Program-made: the position numbers and the translations under genes
Origin: Paenarthrobacter sp. JL.01a
GTDB lineage: Bacteria > Actinomycetota > Actinomycetes > Actinomycetales > Micrococcaceae
Assembly (NCBI RefSeq): GCF_025452095.1
Contig: NZ_CP104877.1
Span: 3,720,001 to 3,784,000 of the forward strand
Direction: 5' to 3'
DNA length: 64,000 nucleotides
Shown here: positions 7,996 through 17,023 of the stretch, in pieces
How positions within the stretch are numbered: position 1 is the stretch's first letter
Layout of the letters: each line of letters starts with the position of its first letter
The notes under the pieces: generated by a model
What the model saw: the letters and a program-made list of their open reading frames with translations, nothing else
The model's database searches: none
Told to the model about the DNA's origin: nothing

Positions 7996-8718
7996 GTGAA
8001 GAAATTTGCGCTGCAGAGCGTCGGAATATCGGCGTTGGTAGTGATGGCACTGACCGGATGTGGTGGGTCAACGGGCTCCACGAATAGCGCTTCGCCTGAG
8101 GCTACGGCGTCACCCACGCCCACCGCCGCCAAGCAGTACACCAACGACGAGCTCGTTGAACTCGTCAAGCAGATCAAGCCGAAGTCGGGCAAGGAATTGA
8201 CCGTGGCTTCCAGCGAGGAACTCGCCCAGGAGAACCCCATCAAGGCGCTCATGAGCATGTTCACCATTGAACCGGCGGAGTGCAAGGACCTTGCAACGCT
8301 GGGCGGAACTGAAACCCTCGCCGGTTCGACAACAGCCGCCGGTGCAGATCTGGACGCTGCATCAGGGGTCATGACAATGGTGACCCTAACGTCCGGACTC
8401 GAGAAGCAGAAGCTCCAGGACAGCATCGACAAGAGCGGCGCCGAGGTTGAGAAGTGCTCGAAGATGACACTCTCCATGTCCGGTCAGTCGATGAACGTCT
8501 CCACTGAAAAGTTCGACGGCATCAATGCAGTTCCAGGAACCGTGGCCTACAAGACCGAGATGTCGACGGCCAGCGGTTCGGCACAAACCACCTACATGGC
8601 TTACGCCATCAAGGATGGGGTGCTGATTTCTGCAACGGCGTCCGGCAAGGGCGCTGAAGCCAACGGCGTTGCCACGGCCAACGACCTCATGCAGCAGGCC
8701 GCAGCCCTGGTTAAGTAG
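7996..8718 (+). CDS. Lipoprotein of unknown function
   Basis: Encodes 240 aa from a GTG start with GGGGGAA upstream. The signal peptide ends in the lipobox LTGC (Cys about residue 22), followed by a Ser/Thr/Pro-rich linker and a soluble domain anchored outside the membrane. The domain has two Cys (in AECKD and EKCSK) that may pair, and alternating strands such as GTVAYKTEM and TYMAYAIKDGVLIS, recalling LpqH/LppX-like or DUF5642-like surface lipoproteins. It stands alone and has its own strong terminator. Confidence 0.72.
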   Translation: MKKFALQSVGISALVVMALTGCGGSTGSTNSASPEATASPTPTAAKQYTNDELVELVKQIKPKSGKELTVASSEELAQENPIKALMSMFTIEPAECKDLATLGGTETLAGSTTAAGADLDAASGVMTMVTLTSGLEKQKLQDSIDKSGAEVEKCSKMTLSMSGQSMNVSTEKFDGINAVPGTVAYKTEMSTASGSAQTTYMAYAIKDGVLISATASGKGAEANGVATANDLMQQAAALVK

Positions 8719-8733
8719 CAGTACCGCAGGCTC

Positions 8734-8768
8734 AGGGCCGCGACCCTCAGGGGGTCGCGGCCCTTTCG
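8734..8768 (+). terminator. Rho-independent terminator after lipoprotein gene
   Basis: A perfect 13-bp stem (AGGGCCGCGACCC with GGGTCGCGGCCCT), a 5-nt loop TCAGG, and TTCGTTTG downstream. Confidence 0.9.
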
Positions 8769-8911
8769 TTTGTTCCAAAACAGGCTTTCGCGTCGCTCCA
8801 GATCTAAGCTGTTAAACCACGACGCCGGCACGCGCCTCCCGCACTATGCCCGCCAGCCGCCGGCAATCATCCGCCGCGAACCCGATTCCTCGAACACAAC
8901 ACAAGCTATGA

Positions 8912-8936
8912 TTAAACATGTCTAGAGCATGTATAA
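8912..8936. promoter_or_regulatory. Palindromic operator candidate upstream of hipBA
   Basis: TTAAACATG (8912-8920) and CATGTATAA (8928-8936) are inverted copies with one mismatch, separated by TCTAGAG. The site is about 20 bp before the hipB start, in an AT-rich promoter-like stretch, as expected of a site for autorepression by HipB. Confidence 0.55.
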
Positions 8937-8957
8937 ACCTATTTTAAGAGGGTTATG

Positions 8958-9299
8958 ATGGCTAAGCGGAATGTACCATTGCGCCCGCACGTCCAGGACG
9001 CGCTTACCATTTGGGGGCAGCTCATCAAGCAAGGTCGAATCGACCGTAAGTGGACAGCCAAAGAGCTCGCGGCTCGCGCCAACGTCTCTGAGCAGACGGT
9101 TCTTGCAGCCGAAGCCGGTAGCCGGGGCGCGGCCGTAGGCACAGTAATAGACCTCTCCGACCTCGTCGGAATCCCAATATTCGGACTTGAGGACCGTGCC
9201 GAACTCGCCATACGCCGAAAGCGAGGCGAGGAGATGCTCGCCCTACTCCCCAGCCGAGTGCGTAGAGCCAAGAGCGGAAGTGCAGATGACGACTTCTAA
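8958..9299 (+). CDS. hipB: HipB-like antitoxin, XRE helix-turn-helix
   Basis: Encodes 113 aa. The helix-turn-helix lies at about residues 27-75, with WTAKELAARANVSEQTVLAAE as its core. AGAGGG suits the second of two adjacent ATG codons (8955, 8958). It is the DNA-binding antitoxin half of a HipBA pair: it overlaps the hipA start by 14 bases and probably binds the palindrome just upstream to repress both genes. The basic C-terminal tail (RRKR and RVRRAK) is typical. Confidence 0.82.
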   Translation: MAKRNVPLRPHVQDALTIWGQLIKQGRIDRKWTAKELAARANVSEQTVLAAEAGSRGAAVGTVIDLSDLVGIPIFGLEDRAELAIRRKRGEEMLALLPSRVRRAKSGSADDDF

Positions 9300-10530
9300 T
9301 GAGCTATACGTCTGGACGTGGCTGCCAGGCGAGACTGAGCCCGTCGTAGCCGGGAGAATGGAGCAGTCCGGCCCCCTCGTCACTTTTGTCTATGGTCTCA
9401 GTTACCGTTCCCGGCCAGATGCAATTAGTCTGTTCGCCCCGGAGCTTCCGCTGCAAGCCGGTGTCCAAGAACCTGCCGATGGGCTGAATATTGCAGGTGT
9501 GCTGAGGGACGGAAGCCCCGACCGGTGGGGCCGGGGTGTCATCGAAAGGCGCCAAGGCGCTGCGCCCAACTCCCTTACCGAGCTCGACTACATGCTGAGC
9601 TCCGGCTCGAATCGTTTCGGGGCCCTGGACTTCCAGCTCGATCGTGAAGTCTACGAGCCGCGGGACGAGTCCGTTGTCCTCGACGAGCTACATAAGGCAG
9701 CGATCATTCTCGACGAAGGCGGAGAGCTATCTCCGGGTCTGGACGCTGCCCTGATGCACGGTACGAGCCTTGGAGGCGCCCGTCCAAAAGCGACACTGAC
9801 CGATGAGAACGGCGGCGAGTGGCTGGCGAAATTTTCGTCATCGGACGATCGCATTTTCTCCGTTGTGAACGCAGAAGCAGCGATGCTTGAACTGGCCCGT
9901 AGGGCTGGCATGAACGTCCCCGAGAGCAAAGTAGTCCCATCCCTCGGAAAGGAAGTTCTCCTTGTCCGGCGTTTCGACCGAGATGGAGTTGGCGGACGAC
10001 GCCACGTGGTCTCCGGCCTAACGATGGCTCAAACCGACGAGATGTACGCACGGTACGTGTCCTATCCGCAGATTCTCGACGTTCTTCGCGAATTCGGCAA
10101 GGATGCGACGCAGCCGGGACCAGAGCTGTTCCGCCGCATTGCGATGAATATCGCCATCAGCAACAACGATGACCACGCCCGCAACCACGCCGCGTTCTGG
10201 GACGGGACACATTTGGAGCTAACTCCGGCCTATGATCTTGCTCCCGGACAACGCTCTGGGGACACGTTCGAGCAAGCGATGCCGTATGGGCGAGGCGACC
10301 GCGGAACAAAGATCTCGAACTTTGCGGCATTGGTTCGTGAATCCGAGACATACGGACTCAGCGCGGCTGAGGGCCGTGACATCATCGACCAACTCGTGTC
10401 CAGCATCCGCGACAACTGGGACGCGGCTGCTGAGGTGGCCCGGCTAAGCTCCGCAGACAAACAGAAACTCTCCGAAAAGCAACTGCTACCGCGGGCGGCG
10501 TTTTTCGACTACGAACCCGAAGTGCTTTAG
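9286..10530 (+). CDS. hipA: HipA-type serine/threonine kinase toxin
   Basis: Encodes 414 aa. The ATG at 9286 lies inside the end of hipB and fits the N-terminal Couple_HipA domain (YVWTWLPGETEPVVAG). Kinase features are present: GTSLGGARPKATL, the NDDHARNH catalytic loop with Asp295 in the place of the E. coli HipA catalytic Asp, and PAYDLAP with metal-binding Asp317. All key residues look intact, so the toxin should be active when free of HipB; in E. coli the target is glutamyl-tRNA synthetase. The 3' end overlaps the convergent oxidoreductase gene by four bases, with no terminator between. Confidence 0.88.
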   Translation: MTTSNELYVWTWLPGETEPVVAGRMEQSGPLVTFVYGLSYRSRPDAISLFAPELPLQAGVQEPADGLNIAGVLRDGSPDRWGRGVIERRQGAAPNSLTELDYMLSSGSNRFGALDFQLDREVYEPRDESVVLDELHKAAIILDEGGELSPGLDAALMHGTSLGGARPKATLTDENGGEWLAKFSSSDDRIFSVVNAEAAMLELARRAGMNVPESKVVPSLGKEVLLVRRFDRDGVGGRRHVVSGLTMAQTDEMYARYVSYPQILDVLREFGKDATQPGPELFRRIAMNIAISNNDDHARNHAAFWDGTHLELTPAYDLAPGQRSGDTFEQAMPYGRGDRGTKISNFAALVRESETYGLSAAEGRDIIDQLVSSIRDNWDAAAEVARLSSADKQKLSEKQLLPRAAFFDYEPEVL

Positions 10531-11717
10531 GCCAGCGCCCGCTCGCCCTGGATCCGGTCGGGTTTGGCAGCGGCAACCCCCGTCACCACACTCCGGTTCC
10601 GCGCCGACTCTTCGACGGCGGCCAGCACCCGCTGGACCTGCAGCCCGTCGTCGAACGACGGCGACGGCGCCTCACCATCGCGGATAGCGCACAGGAAGTC
10701 CCGGATCTGGTGCGTGAACGTGTGTTCCCAGCCGATGATGTGCCCCTGCGGCCACCACGCCTCAACGTACGGATGCTCCGACTCATTGACCAGGATCCGC
10801 CGGAACCCTTGCTCCCGCACAGGCAGCGTGGCGTCCAGGAAGCCGAGTTCGTTCAGGTTCTCCAGGTCGAACGTCAGCGAACCCAACGACCCGTAGATCT
10901 CTATCTTCAAAGAGTTCTTCTGTCCGGTAGCCACGCGTGACGCTTCCACGGAGGCACTCACGCCGCCGGTCAGCCCCAAAGTGGTCCACGCGGCGTCGTC
11001 GACTGTCACTTTCTCAAGGCCCGACGGACCTGGCCGTTCGGCCACAAAAGTCCGCAGCGTCCCGGTCACCTCGGTGACCGTCTGCCCGGTAAGGTACTGA
11101 ACCTGGTCAATGGCGTGCGAAGCGATGTCGCCAAGGGCCCCGGAGCCAGCGGTCTCCTTCCGGAGCCGCCAGCTCATGGGGGTTTCGACGTCGGATAGCC
11201 AGTCCTGCAGGTAGGCGGCACGGACGTGCCGAACGGTTCCAAGACGGCCTTCGGCGATCAGCTCGCGGGCCAATGCGAGCGCTGGAACGCGCCGGTAATT
11301 GAACCCGACCATCGACTGCACGCCCTGCTCCCGGGCCGACGCTGCGGCGGAAACCATCAGCTCAGCCTCCTCCAGCGTGTTGGCCAGCGGCTTCTCCACG
11401 AGCACGTGCTTCCCGGCTTCCAGGGCGGCGATAGCGATCTCCGCGTGCATCCAACCCGGGGCGCAGATGTCCACGATGTCGATGTCGTCCCGCGCAATTA
11501 CGGAACGCCAGTCGGTCGCTGATTCCGCCCAGCCGTACTTGCCGGCGGCCTCGGCAACCGCCAAGGCGTCCCGGCCGACGAGCACGCGCTGCTCGAAGGG
11601 CGGGACGTCGAAGAAGCTGGCCACGTTCCGCCACGCGTTGGAGTGGGCCTTTCCCATGAAGGCGTAACCGATAGCGGCCACGCCCAACGGACGGCCAGCG
11701 GGAAGGGAAGTGATCAT
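10527..11717 (-). CDS. Gfo/Idh/MocA family oxidoreductase
   Basis: NAD(P)-dependent sugar dehydrogenase, 396 aa. The Rossmann start VAAIGYAFMGKAHSNAW carries the nucleotide loop, and VEKPLANTLEEAELM contains the EKP motif of the family with the conserved Lys. AAGGAG precedes the ATG at 11717. It is the last gene of the leftward operon after thuA. Together with the other Gfo/Idh enzyme it probably oxidises or isomerises a 3-keto-disaccharide or a cyclitol taken up by the transporter; the exact substrate cannot be read. Confidence 0.85.
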   Translation of the reverse strand: MITSLPAGRPLGVAAIGYAFMGKAHSNAWRNVASFFDVPPFEQRVLVGRDALAVAEAAGKYGWAESATDWRSVIARDDIDIVDICAPGWMHAEIAIAALEAGKHVLVEKPLANTLEEAELMVSAAASAREQGVQSMVGFNYRRVPALALARELIAEGRLGTVRHVRAAYLQDWLSDVETPMSWRLRKETAGSGALGDIASHAIDQVQYLTGQTVTEVTGTLRTFVAERPGPSGLEKVTVDDAAWTTLGLTGGVSASVEASRVATGQKNSLKIEIYGSLGSLTFDLENLNELGFLDATLPVREQGFRRILVNESEHPYVEAWWPQGHIIGWEHTFTHQIRDFLCAIRDGEAPSPSFDDGLQVQRVLAAVEESARNRSVVTGVAAAKPDRIQGERALA

Positions 11718-11742
11718 GCTCAATCTCCTTGGATAGACAGGC

Positions 11743-12486
11743 CTAGGCGAACCAGTCCCGCGACGGGTTGGAAACCTCGGGCGCCTCGCGGAAGACACCC
11801 GGCTGCGCAACCCAGCCCACGCCGTTGGCGATGACCTTCTGGATCTGCGGCTGGTGGTACACCGGGTATTCCTGGTCGCCGGGGCTGAAGTAGAAGATCC
11901 GTCCCTTGCCGCGCGAGAAGGTCACGCCGGAGCGGAATACCTCTCCCCCGGTGAACGAGCTGATGAAGATCAGGTCGTCGGGTTCCGGGATGTCGAACAG
12001 TTCCCCGTACATTTCCTGCTGCGGAATCACGATCGGGCTTTCAATCCCGGCCGCGATCGGGTGCGAAGGCTTGACCGTCCACACCAGCTCCCGTTCGCCC
12101 TCATTGCGCCACTTCAGCGAGCACGTGGTCCCCAGCAAGCGGGTGAAGATCTTGGCGAAGTGCCCGGAGTGGAGCACCACCAGTCCCATGCCGCCGAGCA
12201 CATGCCGCTGCACGCGCTCCACCACCTCGTCGCTCACTTCCTGATGCGCAATATGCCCCCACCAGAGCAGCACGTCAGTCTGCGCCAGGACTTCCTCGGA
12301 CAACCCGTGCTCCCGATCAGCCAAGGTAGCCGTGGTGATTTCGGAGTCCGGGTAGAAGCCGCGCAGGCCAGCGGCGATGGCGCCGTGGATGCCCTCGGGG
12401 TACATGTCCCCGATGGTGGCGGGCTCGTTGCGGGCCTCGTGGACGCCCTCGTTCCAGACGACGATCTTCAGTTTCGTATCAGACAT
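11743..12486 (-). CDS. thuA: ThuA-like trehalose-utilization protein
   Basis: Encodes 247 aa with the glutamine-amidotransferase-like fold of ThuA. Typical signatures are VVWNEGVHE at the N-terminus, [27 protein letters not shown] and [17 protein letters not shown] near the end. In Sinorhizobium, ThuA works with ThuB in catabolism of trehalose and related disaccharides through 3-keto derivatives. It starts one base before the end of the preceding Gfo/Idh gene, so it is coupled to a ThuB-like partner. Confidence 0.88.
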   Translation of the reverse strand: MSDTKLKIVVWNEGVHEARNEPATIGDMYPEGIHGAIAAGLRGFYPDSEITTATLADREHGLSEEVLAQTDVLLWWGHIAHQEVSDEVVERVQRHVLGGMGLVVLHSGHFAKIFTRLLGTTCSLKWRNEGERELVWTVKPSHPIAAGIESPIVIPQQEMYGELFDIPEPDDLIFISSFTGGEVFRSGVTFSRGKGRIFYFSPGDQEYPVYHQPQIQKVIANGVGWVAQPGVFREAPEVSNPSRDWFA

Positions 12487-12487
12487 G

Positions 12488-13591
12488 TCAGAGCCTTACT
12501 TCGCGTTGTTCCACGGCGGATTTGTAGCAGGCGTCGAGCACCAGCGCCCGGCTGAGGGCGAGCGATCCGTCGTGGCTGCCCCAGACGGTCTCGCCGCCGC
12601 GGACGGCAGCAACAAAATCGTCGACGACGGCCTGGTGCGCCTTTCCGGGTTCGGCTACCACCTCGAAGTCGGCATTCTGGCCGTCCTTCTCGGTGAAAAT
12701 GTGCACGTCTGCGACGGGGTTCTCGGAGGCGCCGACCGAGCGCAAGTCCGCACCGCCGTCGGTCCCGTAAACCGTGAAGTCCATCAGGTCCCGCTCGTCA
12801 CGGTAGGTGGCCCAGCCCGCTTCGAGGATCAAGGTTCCGCCGCCTTCCAGCCGGATGAACGCTGAGGCGAAGTCCTCCACTTCAAACTTATGGCTGGAGT
12901 TCGACGCCGTATACCTCGCGTTGCCGCCGAGGCCGCGGGGACCCAGTTCGGAATGGGTCGACGCCGAAACGGCCAAGACCTTCGGCTCACCCAGCAGGTG
13001 CAGCGAGTAGTCCAGGACGTGCACCCCGATGTCGGCCAACGGGCCACCGCCGGCGAGCGCCGGGTTGGTGAACCAGCTGCCGAGCATCGGAATGCCCTGG
13101 CGGCGAAGCCAGGAAGCCTTGGCGTAGTACGGGCGGCCGAGGGTCCCTTCGTCGATCACGTTCTTGAGCGCCTGAATGTCGCCGCGGCGGCGGTGGTTGA
13201 ACGCGACGTCGAGGACGCGGCCCGCCTTCCGGGCGGCGTCAACCATTGCTTGACCCTCGACGGCGTTGCGCGCCAGGGGCTTCTCGCTCAGCACGTGCAG
13301 GCCCCGCTCAAGCGAAGCAATCGCGATCGGCGCGTGGAGGAACGTCGGCACGGCGACGCTGACGGCGTCGAGGTCCTGGAGTTCGATCATGTCCTCCCAG
13401 CGCGCGAACGCGTTCGGAATGTTGTACTCCTCCTTCAGCTGGGCCAGGAGCTCTGGTTCCATACCCGCGACGGCGACAATTTCGACGCCGTCGATGTTGC
13501 TGTACGCCTTGAGGTGCTGCTGGCCGGCCCAACCGATGCCCACAACTCCCACCTTGAGGGTTGCGGTGGTGGCCTGCTGCTGAATACTCAC
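12488..13591 (-). CDS. Gfo/Idh/MocA family oxidoreductase, ThuB-like
   Basis: NAD(P)-dependent dehydrogenase, 367 aa. [17 protein letters not shown] is the nucleotide-binding loop and [14 protein letters not shown] holds the EKP motif; the C-terminal sheet domain contains [10 protein letters not shown] with the catalytic Asp/His pair of the family. It sits between the permease genes and thuA, the position of ThuB in thu operons, and probably oxidises the imported disaccharide at C3. Confidence 0.87.
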   Translation of the reverse strand: MSIQQQATTATLKVGVVGIGWAGQQHLKAYSNIDGVEIVAVAGMEPELLAQLKEEYNIPNAFARWEDMIELQDLDAVSVAVPTFLHAPIAIASLERGLHVLSEKPLARNAVEGQAMVDAARKAGRVLDVAFNHRRRGDIQALKNVIDEGTLGRPYYAKASWLRRQGIPMLGSWFTNPALAGGGPLADIGVHVLDYSLHLLGEPKVLAVSASTHSELGPRGLGGNARYTASNSSHKFEVEDFASAFIRLEGGGTLILEAGWATYRDERDLMDFTVYGTDGGADLRSVGASENPVADVHIFTEKDGQNADFEVVAEPGKAHQAVVDDFVAAVRGGETVWGSHDGSLALSRALVLDACYKSAVEQREVRL

Positions 13592-13636
13592 GTTATTCCT
13601 GTTCTTTCTGGGTTTCTTGATGGTTTTGAAAAGCTG

Positions 13637-14536
13637 TTAGCCCTTGACCGCACCCGCGGTCATGCCGGACACGATGCGCTTCTGGCAAAGGAGCACCAGG
13701 ATCACGAGCGGGACGGTGATGATCACCGATGCCGCGCTGATGGTGCCGAGGGGCTGGTCGAACTCGCTGGTTCCGCTGAAGAACGCGATCGCGACCGGTA
13801 CCGGACGGGCTTCCGGCGAGGTGGTCAGCGTGACGGCCAAGAGGAATTCGTTCCAGACCGAGATGAACACCAGGATCGCGGTGGTCGCCAAGCCAGGCAC
13901 CGCAAGCGGAAGGATGACCTTGCGAAACGCGGTGAACGGCGTAGCGCCATCCATATACGCCGATTCCTCGAGTTCCCGCGGGATCTCCTTGAAGAACGAC
14001 GTCAGCGTGTAGATCGCCAAGGGCAGCGCGAACGTCAGCTTCGGGATGATGAGGCCCAACAGGGTGTCGTACAGCCCGATTTCGCGCCAGATGGAGAACA
14101 TCGGGGCTGCGATGGCGATGGCCGGGAACGTCGTCACCGAGAGGATCAGCGTCAGGATCATCGCCTTGCGGCGCATCTTGAGCCTCGCCAGCGCATACGC
14201 GGCGAAGGATGCGAACACCAGCGCCACCGTTGTAGTCACGACGGCGATGATCACCGAATTGCGCAAGGCCAGGAGGAATTCGGGGTTCTGGAAGACGACG
14301 AGGTAGTTCTCCAGGGTTGGCTGGCTCGGGAAGAGCTCGCCCTTGGACAGGCTCGCTCCCTTCTTAAGGGAGGTGTTGACCAGCCAGTAGAAGGGGATGA
14401 GCGAGAAGCCCATGACCGCGACGACGAATACCCACACCAAGGGATGCAGTTTCGCCTCCCCACGCAAGCGGCGCTTAGGCGACTTGCGCCCGGTGTCGGG
14501 TGCCGGCGTCGTGCGTTCTTCCGTCAGCGTGCTCAT
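13637..14536 (-). CDS. Carbohydrate ABC transporter permease, second subunit (MalG/ThuG type)
   Basis: Encodes 299 aa with six helices. The EAA loop reads AYMDGATPFTAFRKVILPLAVPG, the contact site for the ATPase. The start at 14536 is chosen because AAGGAGG precedes it and because its ATG overlaps the TGA of the first permease. No ATP-binding protein is encoded in this operon, so a shared MsiK-like ATPase encoded elsewhere is likely, as in many actinobacterial sugar transporters. Confidence 0.9.
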   Translation of the reverse strand: MSTLTEERTTPAPDTGRKSPKRRLRGEAKLHPLVWVFVVAVMGFSLIPFYWLVNTSLKKGASLSKGELFPSQPTLENYLVVFQNPEFLLALRNSVIIAVVTTTVALVFASFAAYALARLKMRRKAMILTLILSVTTFPAIAIAAPMFSIWREIGLYDTLLGLIIPKLTFALPLAIYTLTSFFKEIPRELEESAYMDGATPFTAFRKVILPLAVPGLATTAILVFISVWNEFLLAVTLTTSPEARPVPVAIAFFSGTSEFDQPLGTISAASVIITVPLVILVLLCQKRIVSGMTAGAVKG

Positions 14537-15516
14537 TGCTCCTCCTTCGCGACGTCGCGGATGTTGCCGCCGGCGAAGCGGACGTAGATGACCGAGACAA
14601 CCATGACGGTGAGGAAGGTCAGGATGGAGAGCGCCGAGCCTTCGCCCACCAGGCGGTTCTCGCGCAGTTGGGTGTAGGCGAGCATGGACATGGATTCGGT
14701 GCCGTTGGCGCCGCGGGTGAGGACAAACGGCAGGTCGAAGACGCGGAGGGCATCCATGGTGCGGAAGATCGCGGCGAGGACGATCGCCGGACGCAGGAGC
14801 GGCAGGGTGATGTGGACAAAGGTCTGCCACTTGCTGGCGCCGTCGAGCTCCGCGGCTTCGTAGGTTTCGGCGGAGATGACCTGCAGGCCGGCCAGGATGA
14901 TGAGTGCCGCGAACGGCGTCGTCTTCCAGACGTCGGCGAGGACGATCACCGCCATGGCGTAGCCGTGCTCACCGAGCCACACGACGTCGCCACCCGGCAG
15001 CCCAAGCGCCGAGAGGACGTTGGTGACCAGTCCGAGGTTGGGCTGGAACATCGTTTGCCAGGTGATGGCGCTGACCACGGTGACGATCGCGTACGGCAAC
15101 AGGACCACCGTGCGGAGCAGGGCGCGGCCCTTGAACGCGAGGTTGAGCAGCAACGCCATCGCCGTGCCGAGGATCAGCTCCAAGCTGACCGAGAGGCCTG
15201 CGAAGAGGAACGTCTGGCCGAATGCGGCCCACCATTCGTGGCTGGCCAGGGCGTTGATGTAATTCTCCAGCCCCACGAACCGCGAGAGCCCGGCCGTGCG
15301 GACGCTGTACTGGTTCAGCGAGAGCCAGATTGCGTAGCCGATCGGGACCGCCGCCACCAGGGCCATGAGGATCAGCGACGGCGCCGTCATACGTAAGGCG
15401 AGACGGCGTTCGGCGCGGTCGCGGCCTGACACGCGGGCGGGGGCGCCGCCGTCGTTCGTTCCGCGGGCGCCGCGCTTTGGCGCCCCGCGACCGGGTTGGA
15501 GGGTCTTGATGGCCAT
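14533..15516 (-). CDS. Carbohydrate ABC transporter permease, first subunit (MalF/ThuF type)
   Basis: Encodes 327 aa. A basic cytoplasmic head (about 40 residues, many Arg) is followed by six helices and the EAA loop AAELDGASKWQTFVHITLPLLRP. It starts two bases after the binding-protein gene and overlaps the next permease gene by four bases, showing a single translation unit. Confidence 0.9.
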   Translation of the reverse strand: MAIKTLQPGRGAPKRGARGTNDGGAPARVSGRDRAERRLALRMTAPSLILMALVAAVPIGYAIWLSLNQYSVRTAGLSRFVGLENYINALASHEWWAAFGQTFLFAGLSVSLELILGTAMALLLNLAFKGRALLRTVVLLPYAIVTVVSAITWQTMFQPNLGLVTNVLSALGLPGGDVVWLGEHGYAMAVIVLADVWKTTPFAALIILAGLQVISAETYEAAELDGASKWQTFVHITLPLLRPAIVLAAIFRTMDALRVFDLPFVLTRGANGTESMSMLAYTQLRENRLVGEGSALSILTFLTVMVVSVIYVRFAGGNIRDVAKEEQ

Positions 15517-15518
15517 GA

Positions 15519-16826
15519 TTAGAAGCTCGACTTGGCCGCAGCGACTTCGTCGGCCATCTTCTTCACGGCGTCCTCGGTGGAGGTGGTGCCGGACAGGACG
15601 GCGTAGACGTTCTTGTAGATCGCCTGCGAAATCTGCGGGTAGACCGGGGAGATCGGGCGCGGCTTTGCACCCTTGACCGAGGCGAGGAGTTCGGTAGCGA
15701 ACGGCATCTTCTGGAGCACCGCGGCGTCGGAGTAGGCAGCCTCATTGACCGGGGCCTGCGAGTAGTCCATGGCGACGTGCTTCTGCCAGTCCGGCGTCGT
15801 GGCGAAGTCGATGAAGGCAACCGCCCCGGCCTGGTTGGTGGAGTTGGCCGAGATCGCCAGGTTCCAACCGCCGAGCACGCCCGAGGCCTTGCCGCCTTCC
15901 CATGCCGGCAGCGGCGCGACGGCGAAGCTGGACGCGAGCGGCGTCGCGTTCAGCAGGCGGTAGACGTGCGGCCAGTTGCGCTGGTATCCGAAGTTGCCGG
16001 ACTCGTAGGCGAGGCGGGCCGGGTCCTCGTTGTAGGTGAGGACGGCGCGGTCGGCTGAACCGTTCTTGAGGCCGTCGGTCATGAAGTTGAGGACGTCGCG
16101 GGTTTCCTGGGAGTCGATCTTGACGTTGCCCTGGTCATCGAGGACTTCGCCGCCGGCGCTGTAGAGCATTTCGAGGAAGTTCACCGTCAGGCCCTCGTAC
16201 TGCTTGCCCTGGTAGACGAACCCGTTGCCCGGTGCCTTGGCGGCCTCGGCGTAGAGCTGCTGCCAGGTCTCCGGCTTAGCTACTTTGTCCTTCTGGTAGT
16301 AGATCAGGCCGGCGTTGGTGAAGAACGGCGAGGCCCAGTACTTGTCCTGGTACTTGGTGGTTTCCACAGTGGAGGGAATGAGGCGGTCCTTGTTGGCTTC
16401 CACCAGCTTGGTCTGGTCCAGCAGCCAGCCCTGCGATGCGAACTCGGAGGTCCAGATGACGTCCGAAATGAAGATGTCGCACTCGGTGGACTTGCCTTCG
16501 AGCCGCTGCACGATCTGCGTGCGGGCTTCGTCCGTGGTGGCGCCGATCTCGGTGTACTTGGCCGTGACCTTGCCGTTTGCCTTGGTGAACGCTTCCGCCG
16601 TGCCCTTGTAGATGCCGCTCGCGTCCTTGACGCCGCAGACGTTCACGTCGCCGCTGGCATTAGCGCCCGACGACGGATCGGCGGCTGCCGCTTGCTCCGC
16701 ACCTTGGGGAGCTGCTCCCCCGCCGCACGCGCTGAGGAGGAGGGCTGCGGCTATGGCTGTGGCGGCGAGGGCTGTGCGTTTGGTGGCTTTGTTCTGGAGC
16801 GGGAGAGCAGGTCGGTTCAAGTCCAC
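15519..16826 (-). CDS. Extracellular sugar-binding lipoprotein of ABC transporter (ThuE-like)
   Basis: Encodes 435 aa. After a short cytoplasmic start, the signal peptide ends in the lipobox LSAC (Cys about residue 34), followed by a Gly/Ala linker. The mature part has the two-lobed family-1 binding-protein pattern, with ISDVIWTSEFASQGWL, the sugar-contact-like region YWASPFFTNAGLIYYQKD, and a tail close to GTTSTEDAVKKMADEV. It is the first gene of the operon, directly downstream of two LacI operators. Substrate inferred as trehalose, maltose, sucrose or similar. Confidence 0.9.
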   Translation of the reverse strand: MDLNRPALPLQNKATKRTALAATAIAAALLLSACGGGAAPQGAEQAAAADPSSGANASGDVNVCGVKDASGIYKGTAEAFTKANGKVTAKYTEIGATTDEARTQIVQRLEGKSTECDIFISDVIWTSEFASQGWLLDQTKLVEANKDRLIPSTVETTKYQDKYWASPFFTNAGLIYYQKDKVAKPETWQQLYAEAAKAPGNGFVYQGKQYEGLTVNFLEMLYSAGGEVLDDQGNVKIDSQETRDVLNFMTDGLKNGSADRAVLTYNEDPARLAYESGNFGYQRNWPHVYRLLNATPLASSFAVAPLPAWEGGKASGVLGGWNLAISANSTNQAGAVAFIDFATTPDWQKHVAMDYSQAPVNEAAYSDAAVLQKMPFATELLASVKGAKPRPISPVYPQISQAIYKNVYAVLSGTTSTEDAVKKMADEVAAAKSSF

Positions 16827-16924
16827 AAGTGGCTCCTTTGGTGACTGTGGGGATGTTCAGTGCGGCGCTTTGGCTGTTGCGCAGTCCTGAGTTTGGCTTC
16901 GTTGCCGGGTGCTGTGCTGAGTGG

Positions 16925-16938
16925 TGGAATCGATTCCA
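16925..16938. promoter_or_regulatory. LacI-family operator, copy 1
   Basis: Perfect 14-bp palindrome TGGAATCGATTCCA with the central CG typical of LacI-family sites. It lies about 100 bp upstream of the binding-protein gene, between that gene and the lacI-type gene. Confidence 0.85.
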
Positions 16939-16970
16939 AATGATGCTTTGAAAAAAGGCCTTGCGGCCCG

Positions 16971-16984
16971 TGGAATCGATTCCA
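16971..16984. promoter_or_regulatory. LacI-family operator, copy 2
   Basis: Second perfect copy of TGGAATCGATTCCA, 46 bp from the first. The spacing (a little over four helical turns) would allow one tetramer or two dimers to act together on the operon promoter. The site is 40 bp beyond the stop codon of the regulator gene. Confidence 0.85.
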
Positions 16985-17023
16985 AAGTAGTTTTGCAGTG
17001 GTTGCTCGTGGCTGTCAACCCTT

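Noticed and set aside
12890..14587. 565-codon plus-strand frame opposite the sugar-permease genes
   Set aside because: Shadow of two conserved genes; product is Arg/Asp/His-rich and has no recognisable domain.
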